Numbered from the stretch's first letter, positions 18,252 to 28,173 are shown. The stretch: 64,000 nt of DNA from Saprospirales bacterium (GCA_016711605.1 JADJSS010000045.1:370696-434695), one strand, 5' to 3'. Program-made: numbers and translations. The notes: generated from the letters alone by a model not told the origin.

Positions 18252-19877
18252 ATGCCATTTTCTGCACGCAAACGAACACAATACATTCAACAACTACAAG
18301 CTGAACCATTTGATTTACTAGTAGTTGGTGGTGGCATCACTGGTGCAGGTATTGCACTCGATGCGATTACGCGTGGTTTAAAAGTTTGCCTGATTGAAAA
18401 ATCTGATTTTGCTTCAGGTACTAGTTCTCGATCTACCAAATTAATTCATGGTGGTTTGCGTTACTTAAAACAATTAGAATTTGGCATTGTGCGCGAAGTA
18501 GGACAGGAGCGTGCTATTCTATATAAAAACGCACCACATATTGTTATTCCAGAACGTATGTTGTTGCCAATTGTTGAAGGTGGTTCACTCGGAAAATATT
18601 CAACTTCACTTGGTTTATATGTTTACGATAGATTGGCTGGTGTTGAAAAAGAAGAACGTAGAAACATGTTATCGAAAGAAGCAACTTTAGAAAAAGAACC
18701 TTTGTTAAACACCGAAATTTTAAAAGGTGGTGGAATGTATGTTGAATACAGAAGTGACGATGCACGTTTAACTATAGAAGTACTAAAATCAGCCGTTGAA
18801 CGCGGTGCGTTGTGTATAAATTATGTAGAATTTTCTTCTTTCTTGTTAGATGCTAACAACAAAATAAATGGTGCAGTTGCCAAAGATGTTTTTACTGGTG
18901 AGACGATAAAAATTGCTGCAAAAAAAATCATCAATGCTTGTGGACCTTGGGTCGATGATTTGCGCAAAACAGATAATTCGTTAAAGAAGAAAAGATTGCA
19001 TTTAACGAAAGGTATTCACATCGTCATTAAAAAAGAACGCTTGCCTTTGAAACAAGCTGTCTATTTTGATGTGAAAGATGGCCGAATGATTTTTGCCATT
19101 CCAAGAGGCAAAAAAGTATATATCGGCACCACAGATACCAATTATAAAGACGATACAAATTTTCCTTTTGCAACCAAGCAAGATGTGCAATACACCTTAG
19201 ATGCAGCCAATAATATGTTTCCGTCTGCTAACTTAATCATGGATGATGTAGAATCAACATGGTCTGGTTTGCGACCTTTGATACATGAAGATGGAAAATC
19301 GCCTTCAGATTTATCTCGCAAAGATGAAATCTTTATTTCTGATTCAGGATTAATTTCTATTGCAGGTGGAAAATTGACTGGCTTTAGAAAGATGGCTGAA
19401 CGCAGCGTAAATGTGGTGTGCAAGCAATTAAAGATTGAAGAACAAAGAGAATTCAATAAATGCTCGACAGAACACATTAAATTATCAGGTGGCAACTTAG
19501 ATAAATCGCCTGCTGATTATGCGCGCGATTTACAAGATGATTTCAAACAATTTTATGTAGATGATGTGTTGAATTTAGTATTGAAATATGGCAGCAACAC
19601 ACAATATATTTTAGCAGCAGCTCAAACTAATTTTAAAGATGATTTGTTACTTGCCGAAGCCGAATATTGTTTAGAAAACGAAATGACGAACAACCTTTCC
19701 GATTTTATTATTCGCAGATCTGGTCGTTTATATTTTGAAAGACCAACCATTAGCAACACCATGCAGCTATTGGATGATTATTACAATCAGCAATTGAATT
19801 ATACTGCAGAACTAATTTCCAGCAACCATCAACTTTTTGATAAAGAATATCATGATGTGGTTGCGTTTAGGAATTAA
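18252..19877 (+). CDS. glpD: Aerobic glycerol-3-phosphate dehydrogenase
   Basis: The enzyme oxidises sn-glycerol 3-phosphate to dihydroxyacetone phosphate and passes electrons to the quinone pool at the inner membrane. The N-terminal FAD loop is LLVVGGGITGAGIALDA near residue 24, followed by the GlpD pattern GTSSRSTKLIHGGLRYL near residue 57. A second conserved segment is SIAGGKLTGFRKMAE near 370, and the C-terminal DAO_C domain is present. The length of 541 is normal. No glpK or glpF is adjacent. The last 15 codons have a diverged second copy at 22352-22411 after the next gene. Confidence 0.94.
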   Translation: MPFSARKRTQYIQQLQAEPFDLLVVGGGITGAGIALDAITRGLKVCLIEKSDFASGTSSRSTKLIHGGLRYLKQLEFGIVREVGQERAILYKNAPHIVIPERMLLPIVEGGSLGKYSTSLGLYVYDRLAGVEKEERRNMLSKEATLEKEPLLNTEILKGGGMYVEYRSDDARLTIEVLKSAVERGALCINYVEFSSFLLDANNKINGAVAKDVFTGETIKIAAKKIINACGPWVDDLRKTDNSLKKKRLHLTKGIHIVIKKERLPLKQAVYFDVKDGRMIFAIPRGKKVYIGTTDTNYKDDTNFPFATKQDVQYTLDAANNMFPSANLIMDDVESTWSGLRPLIHEDGKSPSDLSRKDEIFISDSGLISIAGGKLTGFRKMAERSVNVVCKQLKIEEQREFNKCSTEHIKLSGGNLDKSPADYARDLQDDFKQFYVDDVLNLVLKYGSNTQYILAAAQTNFKDDLLLAEAEYCLENEMTNNLSDFIIRRSGRLYFERPTISNTMQLLDDYYNQQLNYTAELISSNHQLFDKEYHDVVAFRN

Positions 19878-19915
19878 GTTTTGATTTAGTAGTTTTATAA
19901 TTCTACAATGTTTCT

Positions 19916-19923
19916 TATATTTG
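19916..19923 (+). promoter_or_regulatory. Candidate -10 element of the first LRR gene
   Basis: TATATTTG matches TAnnTTTG and ends 16 bases before the ATG at 19940. The second LRR gene has an equally placed TAATTTTG. Confidence 0.4.
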
Positions 19924-19939
19924 ATAAGAATTATACGAC

Positions 19940-22327
19940 ATGCCTAAATTTATACAAACCATTTTATTGTTAGTGTGTTTTACTTTTGCTACAAATACAC
20001 AAGCACAGATTATTAATATTCCTGATGCGAATTTTAAGAACTATTTAGTTTTATCAAACTCATCTAATCATATTGCTAAAGATTCAAATGATGTATATAT
20101 TAAAATAGATAGAAATAACAATAATGAAATAGAAGTAAGTGAAGCATTGAGAGTTCGTAATTTAACTTTAAATTCTAATATCACTAGCTATATAGGTTCA
20201 ATCGAAGGAATAAATTATTTTTCAAATTTACAATCTTTAGACATTGGTCCTCAACAAATTCAAAATATTAATATTCATGGATTAGCTGGGTTACAATATA
20301 TTTCTATTAACAATTGTTCTAGTTTAATAACAGCAAATATTAGAGGATTACCTGCATTGCAAAATATGTCCATTGTAAAAAATAGATTGTCTACATTAAT
20401 ATTGGATAGCTTACCACAATTAACTTCTTTACATATTTTTAAAAATAAACTTACCTCTTTTGATGCTACAAGTTTAAAAAAATTACGTGATTTAGACTGT
20501 TCTGATAACCTATTAACTTCTTTAAATGTCAAAGGACTAAATAATTTAAGTTCTTTAGATTGTAATAATAATCAGTTAGTCAATTTAGACGCAAGTAATT
20601 TAAGTAGTTTAAGTGGACTAACTTGTAGTTATAATCAGTTGAATAATCTGAATATGAGTGGTTCAAATATCTTATCGTATTTAAGCTGTAATAATAATAA
20701 ATTAACTACGTTAGATGTAAGTGGTTTTAATGCATTAAATAGTCTGCAATGTAGTTATAATAAGTTGTCAGACATATTTATGAAAAACAATACTAGCATG
20801 AACTCTTCAACAAGTTTAAATTTTTATAATAACCCATATCTTAAATATGTCTGTGTAGATAATTCAGATATCATAACCGTTAAAGAAAATCTATATCAGG
20901 ATTATGTATATGGTGTTGTTGTTAATTCTCTTTGTAGTTCAACTTTAGATGGGACATGTTATTCAGTAAATTGCAATATAAGATATGATAATAATAATGA
21001 TGGATGTTCATTAAACGACTCATTTTTTTCAAATATAAAAGTCGTAATTAATAGTAATATCGATACTGGATATTTATTTTCAGATTTACTTGGTAATTTT
21101 ACTGTTGATTTAGATACAGGAATATACACATTAACGCCACAAATGCCAAATAATTATTTCATATGCACACCAAGTTCTACAAACATTACTTTTCCGGAAG
21201 ATACCATATTACAACAATTTTGCATTACAACAAACGGCATACATCACGATGTATCTGTAACTGTAATTCCAATTCGTGCTGCACGTCCTGGTTTTTCTGA
21301 TGCAACCTATAAAATAGTATTAAAAAATAAAGGCAATCAAATAGAAAGTGGTACTATCTTATTTAAATACGATGAAAATAAACAGGATTTTATTTCAGCT
21401 TCATCAACACCAACAACAATTGCAAATGGTGAACTAAGTTTTGCATTTAATTTACTTCTATTTGAAACAAAAGAAATTACATTAACAATGCGTACCAATG
21501 CACCAACCGATAATCCTGCTGTAAATGCTGGTGATGTTCTAAATGTACAAGTTGGTGCTACTTTAGATAATGGTGTACGTGATGAATACATTAAGGATAA
21601 TTTCAAAAATATAAAACAAACAGTTGTTGGCTCAATCGATCCAAACGATAAAACATGTTTAGAAGGAAAAATTGCAACACCTGATGTTATTGGCGATTTT
21701 GTAAATTACTTAATTCGGTTTGAAAACACTGGAACTGCCAATGCAGAAAATGTTGTTGTTACTGATTTTATTGATTTAGCAAAATTTGATATTTCCAGCT
21801 TAGAATTAACGTCAACTTCGCATTCTTGTAAAACCGTAATAAGCAATGGAAATAAAGTACAGTTTGTATTTGATAACATCAACTTACCATATACTGATCC
21901 AAACAAATATGGTTATGTTGTTTTCAAAATTAAAACAAAATCGAATTTAGTAATAGGTGATAGTTTGAAAAACACAGCAGATATTTATTTTGATTATAAT
22001 TTACCGATAAAAACAAACACAGCTGCAACACGAATCGACAATATCATTTTAAGCACCAAAAATGCAACCAATAAAGAAGGTAGTTTAAGTGTTTATCCAA
22101 ATCCAAGCACAGGAAATTTTATTATCAATTTTGAGTCAAAAGGAAACTTTCCAATTACAATAAAAATGATGGATTTGAAAGGAAGCGTAGTATTGGAGAA
22201 AAATATAAATCACACAGAAAAAAGCACACTAACCATCGATGATAAAAACATATCAAATGGAATATATTTAATCAACATACATACTGAAAAAGAAAACTGG
22301 TTGCAAAAGTTGATGATTGTAAAATAA
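19940..22327 (+). CDS. T9SS-exported leucine-rich-repeat surface protein 1
   Basis: The 795-residue protein has a signal peptide (ending QAQ, residue 22) and the start IINIPDANFKNYL typical of Bacteroidota LRR proteins. Residues ~70-290 hold LRRs of about 21 residues (LxxLxCxxNxLxxLxVsxL). A Cna-B-like domain follows (~335-400). A DUF7619-type repeat region, found widely in such proteins, spans ~430-700 (SIDPNDKTCLEG, FENTGTANAENVVVTDF). The C-terminus is a type A T9SS sorting domain (SLSVYPNPSTGNF ... NGIYLIN ... KLMIVK). It is therefore sent across the outer membrane and kept at the surface or released. LRRs suggest protein or glycan binding. The second gene is a tandem paralogue. Confidence 0.85.
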   Translation: MPKFIQTILLLVCFTFATNTQAQIINIPDANFKNYLVLSNSSNHIAKDSNDVYIKIDRNNNNEIEVSEALRVRNLTLNSNITSYIGSIEGINYFSNLQSLDIGPQQIQNINIHGLAGLQYISINNCSSLITANIRGLPALQNMSIVKNRLSTLILDSLPQLTSLHIFKNKLTSFDATSLKKLRDLDCSDNLLTSLNVKGLNNLSSLDCNNNQLVNLDASNLSSLSGLTCSYNQLNNLNMSGSNILSYLSCNNNKLTTLDVSGFNALNSLQCSYNKLSDIFMKNNTSMNSSTSLNFYNNPYLKYVCVDNSDIITVKENLYQDYVYGVVVNSLCSSTLDGTCYSVNCNIRYDNNNDGCSLNDSFFSNIKVVINSNIDTGYLFSDLLGNFTVDLDTGIYTLTPQMPNNYFICTPSSTNITFPEDTILQQFCITTNGIHHDVSVTVIPIRAARPGFSDATYKIVLKNKGNQIESGTILFKYDENKQDFISASSTPTTIANGELSFAFNLLLFETKEITLTMRTNAPTDNPAVNAGDVLNVQVGATLDNGVRDEYIKDNFKNIKQTVVGSIDPNDKTCLEGKIATPDVIGDFVNYLIRFENTGTANAENVVVTDFIDLAKFDISSLELTSTSHSCKTVISNGNKVQFVFDNINLPYTDPNKYGYVVFKIKTKSNLVIGDSLKNTADIYFDYNLPIKTNTAATRIDNIILSTKNATNKEGSLSVYPNPSTGNFIINFESKGNFPITIKMMDLKGSVVLEKNINHTEKSTLTIDDKNISNGIYLINIHTEKENWLQKLMIVK

Positions 22328-22351
22328 TTTTTTCTTACTTAATAAACTAAC

Positions 22352-22411
22352 TCTAAAAACCGAACGCTTTTTGAGAAGGAATACAATGATGTGGTTGCGT
22401 TTAGGAATTAA
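22352..22411 (+). pseudogene. Remnant of a second glpD 3' end
   Basis: Sixty bases read SKNRTLFEKEYNDVVAFRN and stop, against the true glpD end SSNHQLFDKEYHDVVAFRN and stop. The final 26 bases are identical to the glpD end, and most of the upstream differences keep the protein conservative. It therefore derives from a glpD-like reading frame and not from chance. It lies between the two LRR genes in the position that the real glpD end has before the first. Confidence 0.75.
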
Positions 22412-22444
22412 CAACCTTTAAATTTTTTTTTACAAAAAATATGA

Positions 22445-22555
22445 TTTTATGACAAAAGTCATTTATTGTTTATGGTTTAATTTATTGTTAAACAAGTAGT
22501 TAATATAGTTTTGAGTTAAATTTATTAAAAAATATCTACCTGAATTTTATGACAT
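22445..22555 (+). promoter_or_regulatory. Paired TTTTATGACA elements upstream of LRR gene 2
   Basis: TTTTATGACA occurs at 22445 and again about 100 bases later near 22546. The second copy and its flank (CTGAATTTTATGACATTG ... AAAATTTATA) closely resemble the flank of a copy at 28263 upstream of another exported-protein locus. The unit may be an operator or a shared ancestral leader; nothing else was seen between 22412 and 22594. Confidence 0.35.
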
Positions 22556-22594
22556 TGATTAAAATTTATATCAGAATTTAAAATTATAGTTACT

Positions 22595-22602
22595 TAATTT
22601 TG
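22595..22602 (+). promoter_or_regulatory. Candidate -10 element of the second LRR gene
   Basis: TAATTTTG matches TAnnTTTG and ends 16 bases before the ATG at 22619, the same distance as at the first LRR gene. Confidence 0.42.
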
Positions 22603-22618
22603 TTATAAATAATAAATA

Positions 22619-25600
22619 ATGAAAAAGATAACAAACGTATTTCTGACTCTTGTATTGTTAATTTTGAGCTATTATACAAAAGCGCAAGTTATTTCTATTC
22701 CTGATTCAAATTTTAAAGCTAAGTTACTATCTGCAAACAATAATAATGGAATTGCATACGACGCATTAAATAGAAGTATAAAAATTGATATTAATGGAGA
22801 TAGTGAAATACAAACATCAGAAGCTTTAAGAGTTTATTGGTTAAGTGTTAGAGGATCTTCTATTAATTCATTGAGTGGAATTTCATCTTTTACAAATATT
22901 AAATATTTAGACTGTTCAATAAATCAACTATCAACTTTAGATGTAAGTAATTTAAGTAATTTAAATGAATTGGAATGTAGAAATAACCAAATTGTTGATT
23001 TGAATATTAATAACCTAATTAATCTAAAGAGTATAGTTTGTGCTGGAAACAAACTTACAAATTTAAATTTATCTAGTCTTGCCAATTTGGAAGGAATTTA
23101 TTGTTCTTACAATTTAATTGCTTCTATGAATTTAAATGGATTAACTAAATTACAATATATAGATTGTGCTGGAAATAATTTTACACAATTAGAAATTAAG
23201 GATTTACCCAAATTACAAAATTTGTTCTGCGCTGATAATAAGCAACTTCAAAGCTTACAATTAAGCAATCTACCTGTTCTTGGAAATCTATATTGTCATT
23301 TGTGTAGCCAATTGATTGAATTGAGCATGACTAATTTACCCAAATTATCAAATTTAGATTGTTTTAATTGTAGTCTACAAACTCTTAACCTTTCGAATTT
23401 AATTGCTATTGAAAGAATAAATTGCTCAAACAATCAAATTTCTGATATTGATCTCAGCAGTTTATTAAATTTGCAAGATTTCAATTGTTCTAACAATCAG
23501 TTGAGTACTTTGAATGTTTCAAATTTAATAAAATTGACGAGTTTAAGATGTTCTGATAATTTGTTAACTTCTTTAGACGTACATAACTTAAAGGATTTAA
23601 TAACATTATATTGTCCAAATAATTTGTTAAGTACAATAAATGTAACTGGTTTGAATATATTAGAAAATCTTTATTTTGCTAATAATCAAATGACAAATAT
23701 AGACCTTAGTAGTTTAAGTAATTTACTTAAATTAAGCTGTAGTTCAAATCAATTCACTACATTAAATACAAATGGTTTAAATAATTTACAAGAGTTAGAT
23801 TGTTCTCATAATCAACTGACTCATTTAAATGTAACAGGTTTAACTAATTTAAATAAATTAACTTGCAACCATAATAATTTAAATCAATTAATAACAGGCA
23901 ATTTACAAAAATTATATTATATATATTGCAATAATAATAATCTAGAATCCTTTGATATAAATACAACGAATAATTTATCTGAAATTGTATGTTCTGAAAA
24001 TAAATTATCCGAATTAAATGTTAGTAGTCTTAGTTATTTAATAGGATTGGATTGCAATAATAACGATTTAATTAGTTTAGATGTTTCCAATTTAAATAGA
24101 TTAAGTCGTTTAAATTGCTCTAATAATAAATTAAATAGTATATATATTATTAATACGTACTTAGATGTATCCAATTTCGATTTTAATACCAATCCTAATT
24201 TAAGATTTATCTGCGCTGACGATTATAAAATTTCAGCATTAAAACAAAAAAGTAATACATATGGCTATAGTGAAATCATTATAAATTCACTTTGCAGTAC
24301 AACATTGTATGGAACACATTACTCATTAAATGGAAACATTAAGTTAGATATAGATAATAATGGCTGTTCATCATCAGATCCAATATTTCCAAACACAAAA
24401 ATAAGTATTGTTAATGGCATAGATAGTGGATATGCTATTGCAGATACTGCTGGTAATTTTGCAATGGATTTAGATAGCGGCTCTTATGTCATCACTCCAA
24501 AATTTAATAATAATTATTTTGTTTGTTCACCTATTTCAAGAGCAGTTAATTTTCCAGAAGACACTATCTCTCAACAATTTTGCATCACACCAAACGGCAC
24601 ACACCACGATGTATCTGTTACTTTAATTCCAATTCTAGATGCACGTCCTGGTTTCTCAGATGCAACTTATTTAATTGTTTTAACAAACAAAGGAAATCAA
24701 TTGGAAAATGCTACAATTAGTTTTAATTATAATGAAAGTGTACAAGATTATATAAGCGCTGTTCCAAGCCCTTTTTCTGAATTAGCTGGTCAAATTTCAT
24801 TCTCAATTAGCAATTTACAACTTTTTGAAACAAGAGAAATTTTAGTCACCATGCGTACCAATGCACCAACCGATGTTCCTTCAGTAAATGTTGGTGATGT
24901 TTTAGTATTATCAGCGAGTGTAAATATAAATGCAGATGAGAATTTAGATGATAATACGCAACAAATAAAACAAACCGTACTTGGATCTATAGATCCAAAC
25001 GATAAAACTTGCTTAGAAGGCAACATTGCAACACCAGATATTATTGGCGATTTTGTAAACTATTTAATTCGGTTTGAAAACACTGGAACAGCCAATGCAG
25101 AAAATGTAGTGGTTACTGATTTTATTGATTTAGCAAAATTTGATATTTCCAGCTTAGAATTAACTTCAACTTCGCATTCTTGCAAAACTCTAAATTCAAA
25201 TGGTAACAAAGTACAGTTTGTATTTGATAATATTAATTTGCCATATACTGATCCAAATAAATACGGTTATGTTGCTTTCAAAATTAAAACTAAACCGAAT
25301 TTAGTAATAGGTGATAGTTTAAAAAATTCAGCAGATATTTATTTCGATTATAACTTACCTATAAAAACAAACACAGCTGCCACACGAATCGATAATATCA
25401 TTTTAAGTACCAAAAATGCAACCAATAAAGAAGGTAGTTTAAGTGTTTATCCAAATCCAAGCACTGGAAATTTCACTATTAATTTTGAAGCAAAAGGTAT
25501 CTTTCCTTTGAATGTTAAAATCGTTGATTTGAAAGGCAGTACCGTATTTGAAAAAAATGTAAATCACGCTGAAAAAAGTAACATTATTGTTGATGCGAAC

Positions 25601-25681
25601 AATTTGCCAAATGGTGTTTATCTTATCAACATGAATTCTGAAAAAGAAAACTGGATACAGAAGCTGATGATTGTAAAATAA
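22619..25681 (+). CDS. T9SS-exported leucine-rich-repeat surface protein 2
   Basis: The 1020-residue tandem paralogue of the preceding gene has the same plan: signal peptide (ending KAQ), IPDSNFKAKLL start, LRRs from ~75 to ~535, Cna-B-like and DUF7619-like regions, and a T9SS type A sorting domain (SLSVYPNPSTGNF ... IQKLMIVK). The LRR block is about twice as long as in protein 1, so repeat number has changed since duplication. The C-terminal 300 residues are nearly identical between the two and also very close at DNA level, while the LRR parts differ, which suggests recent duplication or gene conversion of the 3' half. The function is probably adhesion or ligand binding at the surface. Confidence 0.85.
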   Translation: MKKITNVFLTLVLLILSYYTKAQVISIPDSNFKAKLLSANNNNGIAYDALNRSIKIDINGDSEIQTSEALRVYWLSVRGSSINSLSGISSFTNIKYLDCSINQLSTLDVSNLSNLNELECRNNQIVDLNINNLINLKSIVCAGNKLTNLNLSSLANLEGIYCSYNLIASMNLNGLTKLQYIDCAGNNFTQLEIKDLPKLQNLFCADNKQLQSLQLSNLPVLGNLYCHLCSQLIELSMTNLPKLSNLDCFNCSLQTLNLSNLIAIERINCSNNQISDIDLSSLLNLQDFNCSNNQLSTLNVSNLIKLTSLRCSDNLLTSLDVHNLKDLITLYCPNNLLSTINVTGLNILENLYFANNQMTNIDLSSLSNLLKLSCSSNQFTTLNTNGLNNLQELDCSHNQLTHLNVTGLTNLNKLTCNHNNLNQLITGNLQKLYYIYCNNNNLESFDINTTNNLSEIVCSENKLSELNVSSLSYLIGLDCNNNDLISLDVSNLNRLSRLNCSNNKLNSIYIINTYLDVSNFDFNTNPNLRFICADDYKISALKQKSNTYGYSEIIINSLCSTTLYGTHYSLNGNIKLDIDNNGCSSSDPIFPNTKISIVNGIDSGYAIADTAGNFAMDLDSGSYVITPKFNNNYFVCSPISRAVNFPEDTISQQFCITPNGTHHDVSVTLIPILDARPGFSDATYLIVLTNKGNQLENATISFNYNESVQDYISAVPSPFSELAGQISFSISNLQLFETREILVTMRTNAPTDVPSVNVGDVLVLSASVNINADENLDDNTQQIKQTVLGSIDPNDKTCLEGNIATPDIIGDFVNYLIRFENTGTANAENVVVTDFIDLAKFDISSLELTSTSHSCKTLNSNGNKVQFVFDNINLPYTDPNKYGYVAFKIKTKPNLVIGDSLKNSADIYFDYNLPIKTNTAATRIDNIILSTKNATNKEGSLSVYPNPSTGNFTINFEAKGIFPLNVKIVDLKGSTVFEKNVNHAEKSNIIVDANNLPNGVYLINMNSEKENWIQKLMIVK

Positions 25682-25699
25682 TATTTACTTACTTATAAT

Positions 25700-25740
25700 A
25701 ATGTCGAAGCGGTCTTTTGATTTCTTCGACATTTTTTTTT
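25700..25740 (+). terminator. Terminator after LRR gene 2
   Basis: A perfect 10-bp stem (AATGTCGAAG at 25700-25709 and CTTCGACATT at 25724-25733) is followed directly by a run of T to 25740. Confidence 0.88.
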
Positions 25741-25787
25741 AGATAATACTTGCCACAACAACCAAATTATTTTAAACTAAAAAATTG

Positions 25788-25795
25788 TAACTTTG
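25788..25795 (+). promoter_or_regulatory. Candidate -10 element of pruA
   Basis: TAACTTTG matches TAnnTTTG, 52 bases before the pruA ATG. No clear -33 box is seen. Confidence 0.38.
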
Positions 25796-25847
25796 TTTTT
25801 TATAATGAGTCTAAAAATCTCATGTCTTACATCTAAAAATCTACTTT

Positions 25848-27485
25848 ATGTCAAATAAAATTGCACCCATTCCAACACCACACAACGAACCAATTTTAGG
25901 TTATTTGCCAAACAGCAACGAACGCATCGCACTAAAAGCCGAACTAAAACGCAGAAAAGAAACCGTGTATGATATTCCAATGTTTATCAACGGAAAAGAA
26001 ATACGCACCAATGATATCGTAGATGTTTTTCCACCACATGAATTAGCGCACAAAATTGCACATTATCACAAAGGAAACACCGAACATATACACCAGGCAA
26101 TTGATGCAGCTCTAAGTGCACGCGAACAATGGGCAAATTTACATTGGGAAGATCGTGCCGCTATTTTCTTAAAAGCAGCCGATTTAATTGCCGGTCCATA
26201 TCGCGCAGCTATCAATGCGGCAACCATGCTTGGACAATCAAAAAATGCATACCAGGCAGAAATTGATGCTGCTTGTGAATTGGCAGATTTCTTGCGTTTC
26301 AATGTACATTTTGCTTCTGAAATTTATAAAGAACAACCTGTTTCTGCACCAAATATTCGCAACACTATAGAGTATCGCGCACTCGAAGGTTTCATTTATG
26401 CAATCACACCGTTCAACTTTACAGCAATTGCCGGAAATTTGTCGGTTTCGCCAGCTTTAATGGGAAATGTGGTAGTTTGGAAACCATCAAATACGCAAGT
26501 GTATTCGGCTTGGACCATTATGGAAATTTTCCGAGAAGCTGGCTTGCCTGCAGGTGTAATCAACATGATTTTCTGTGATGCTATTCAAACAACCAACATT
26601 ATTTTAGAACATCCTGAATTTGCTGGTGTTCATTTTACAGGTTCAACAACTGTATTCAATTCTATTTGGGAAACTATAGGAAAAAATCTGCATTTATACA
26701 AAAGCTATCCACGTTTGGTTGGCGAAACTGGTGGCAAAGATTATATTTTAGCACACAACAGCGCAGATGTAGATGTATTGGCAACGGCTTTGTTGCGTGG
26801 TGCTTTTGAGTATCAGGGACAAAAATGTTCGGCGTGCTCACGTGCTTATATTCCAAAATCAATTTGGGACGCCACTTGGGAAAAAATGTATCAAGCTTTG
26901 AAAACATTTAAAGTTGGAAACATTGAAGATTTCTCTGTAATTATGGGCGCGGTGATCAATGAAACGGCTTATAAACGCATCACTAAATATATAGATCATG
27001 CAAAAGCTGATCCGAACAATATCATTATGTATGGTGGTGGACACGACAAGAAAAAAGGATATTTCGTTGAACCAACGGTTATCTTAACCAAAGATCCAAA
27101 ATCGGTGACGATGGTAGAAGAGATTTTTGGACCGGTTTTAACGATTTATGTATATGATGATGCAGAAATGTCTTTAGATGAAATTCTGCATTTGGTAGAT
27201 ACTACTTCAGAATATGCACTAACTGGTGCTATTATTGCTCAAGATACGTATGCGATTCAGCAAATGAGAGACAAGCTTACTAACAGTGCAGGTAATTTTT
27301 ATATCAATGATAAATGCACTGGTGCCGTGGTTGGACAACAACCGTTTGGTGGCGCGCGCAAATCTGGTACGAACGATAAAGCTGGCAGCAAATGGAACTT
27401 GTTGCGCTGGGTTTCACCACGAACCATAAAAGAAAACTATGTGCCTGCAAAATCGTATTTGTATCCTTATATGAGTGAAGAATAG
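25848..27485 (+). CDS. pruA: L-glutamate gamma-semialdehyde (delta-1-pyrroline-5-carboxylate) dehydrogenase
   Basis: The enzyme oxidises glutamate gamma-semialdehyde to glutamate with NAD+, the second step of proline breakdown. The 545-residue length and start (IPTPHNEPILGYLPNSNER) fit the mitochondrial/Bacteroidota-type P5CDH. The active-site Glu is in VGETGGKDYI, the catalytic Cys in GQKCSACSRAY, and the cofactor loop is HFTGSTTVF. A C-terminal QQPFGGARKSGTNDKAG region matches family members. It is not fused to proline dehydrogenase, and no putA/prodh gene lies nearby. Confidence 0.94.
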   Translation: MSNKIAPIPTPHNEPILGYLPNSNERIALKAELKRRKETVYDIPMFINGKEIRTNDIVDVFPPHELAHKIAHYHKGNTEHIHQAIDAALSAREQWANLHWEDRAAIFLKAADLIAGPYRAAINAATMLGQSKNAYQAEIDAACELADFLRFNVHFASEIYKEQPVSAPNIRNTIEYRALEGFIYAITPFNFTAIAGNLSVSPALMGNVVVWKPSNTQVYSAWTIMEIFREAGLPAGVINMIFCDAIQTTNIILEHPEFAGVHFTGSTTVFNSIWETIGKNLHLYKSYPRLVGETGGKDYILAHNSADVDVLATALLRGAFEYQGQKCSACSRAYIPKSIWDATWEKMYQALKTFKVGNIEDFSVIMGAVINETAYKRITKYIDHAKADPNNIIMYGGGHDKKKGYFVEPTVILTKDPKSVTMVEEIFGPVLTIYVYDDAEMSLDEILHLVDTTSEYALTGAIIAQDTYAIQQMRDKLTNSAGNFYINDKCTGAVVGQQPFGGARKSGTNDKAGSKWNLLRWVSPRTIKENYVPAKSYLYPYMSEE

Positions 27486-27569
27486 GCGTTATGTTGAAAA
27501 CTAAGCATTGGTTCTTAACATATAATCAAACAAAAAGGTATAAATTGCTTCCAATAAAAAACAAAAATT

Positions 27570-28097
27570 ATGCACTTTAACATGTTACTTACATCAGCTA
27601 TGGCTGGCTTAATTCCGCTTTTAGTCGGTTTCATTTGGTACAATCCAAAAGTATTTGGAACTGCTTGGATGAATGTAAATGGTTTTACAGATCCAGAAAA
27701 AATGAAAGAAGGTTTTAATTTTCCATTAATAGCTGGACTCACCTTTATCTTCGGTTTCTTTATTGCATTTGGTTTAACACCAGCTGTTATACATCAATTT
27801 GGTTTTATGGGTATGTTACAACAAAAATTAGCAATCAATGACGCTGAAGGATTAAAATTTTTTACGGATGGTTTTAATGCTTATGGAAATGAATTCAGAA
27901 CATTTAAACACGGAACTTTACATGGTACTATTGCTGGTGTTTGTTTAGCATTGCCAGTTGTAGCCATCAGTGCATTGTTTGAACGTCGCGGATTTAAATA
28001 CATTGCCATTAATGCAGGTTTTTGGATTCTATGTTTTTGTTTAATTGGTGGATTTGTATGCCAATTTGCAGATGTAACATTAGAGACTTTCAAATAA
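27570..28097 (+). CDS. DUF1761 family membrane protein
   Basis: The 175-residue protein has four predicted membrane helices. The family pattern is a start with LIPLLVGFIWYNPKVFGTAWM, split here into helix and loop, then FKHGTLHGTIAGV near residue 112 and a last helix ending GGFVCQF. DUF1761 has no established activity. It follows pruA after 84 bases on the same strand and is closed by its own terminator. Confidence 0.78.
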   Translation: MHFNMLLTSAMAGLIPLLVGFIWYNPKVFGTAWMNVNGFTDPEKMKEGFNFPLIAGLTFIFGFFIAFGLTPAVIHQFGFMGMLQQKLAINDAEGLKFFTDGFNAYGNEFRTFKHGTLHGTIAGVCLALPVVAISALFERRGFKYIAINAGFWILCFCLIGGFVCQFADVTLETFK

Positions 28098-28118
28098 AAA
28101 AATACTATTAAATATATT

Positions 28119-28143
28119 AAAGTCGCCATTTGGCGACTTTTTT
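28119..28143 (+). terminator. Terminator after the DUF1761 gene
   Basis: The stem AAAGTCGCCA (28119-28128) pairs with TGGCGACTTT (28131-28140) around a two-base gap and continues into a T run. Confidence 0.85.
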
Positions 28144-28173
28144 AGTTTATAAATAATTTAATACTTCTTTCTT

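Noticed and set aside
22900..24180. Regularly repeated DNA that could look like a CRISPR array or tandem repeat
   Set aside because: The ~63-base period is the 21-residue leucine-rich repeat of a coding gene; units vary and keep the frame, and there are no spacers.
27420..27432. CCACGAACCATAA in pruA considered as another copy of the GGTTCGTG palindrome
   Set aside because: Only about ten bases match, no second arm is present, and the bases are explained by the conserved PruA C-terminus.
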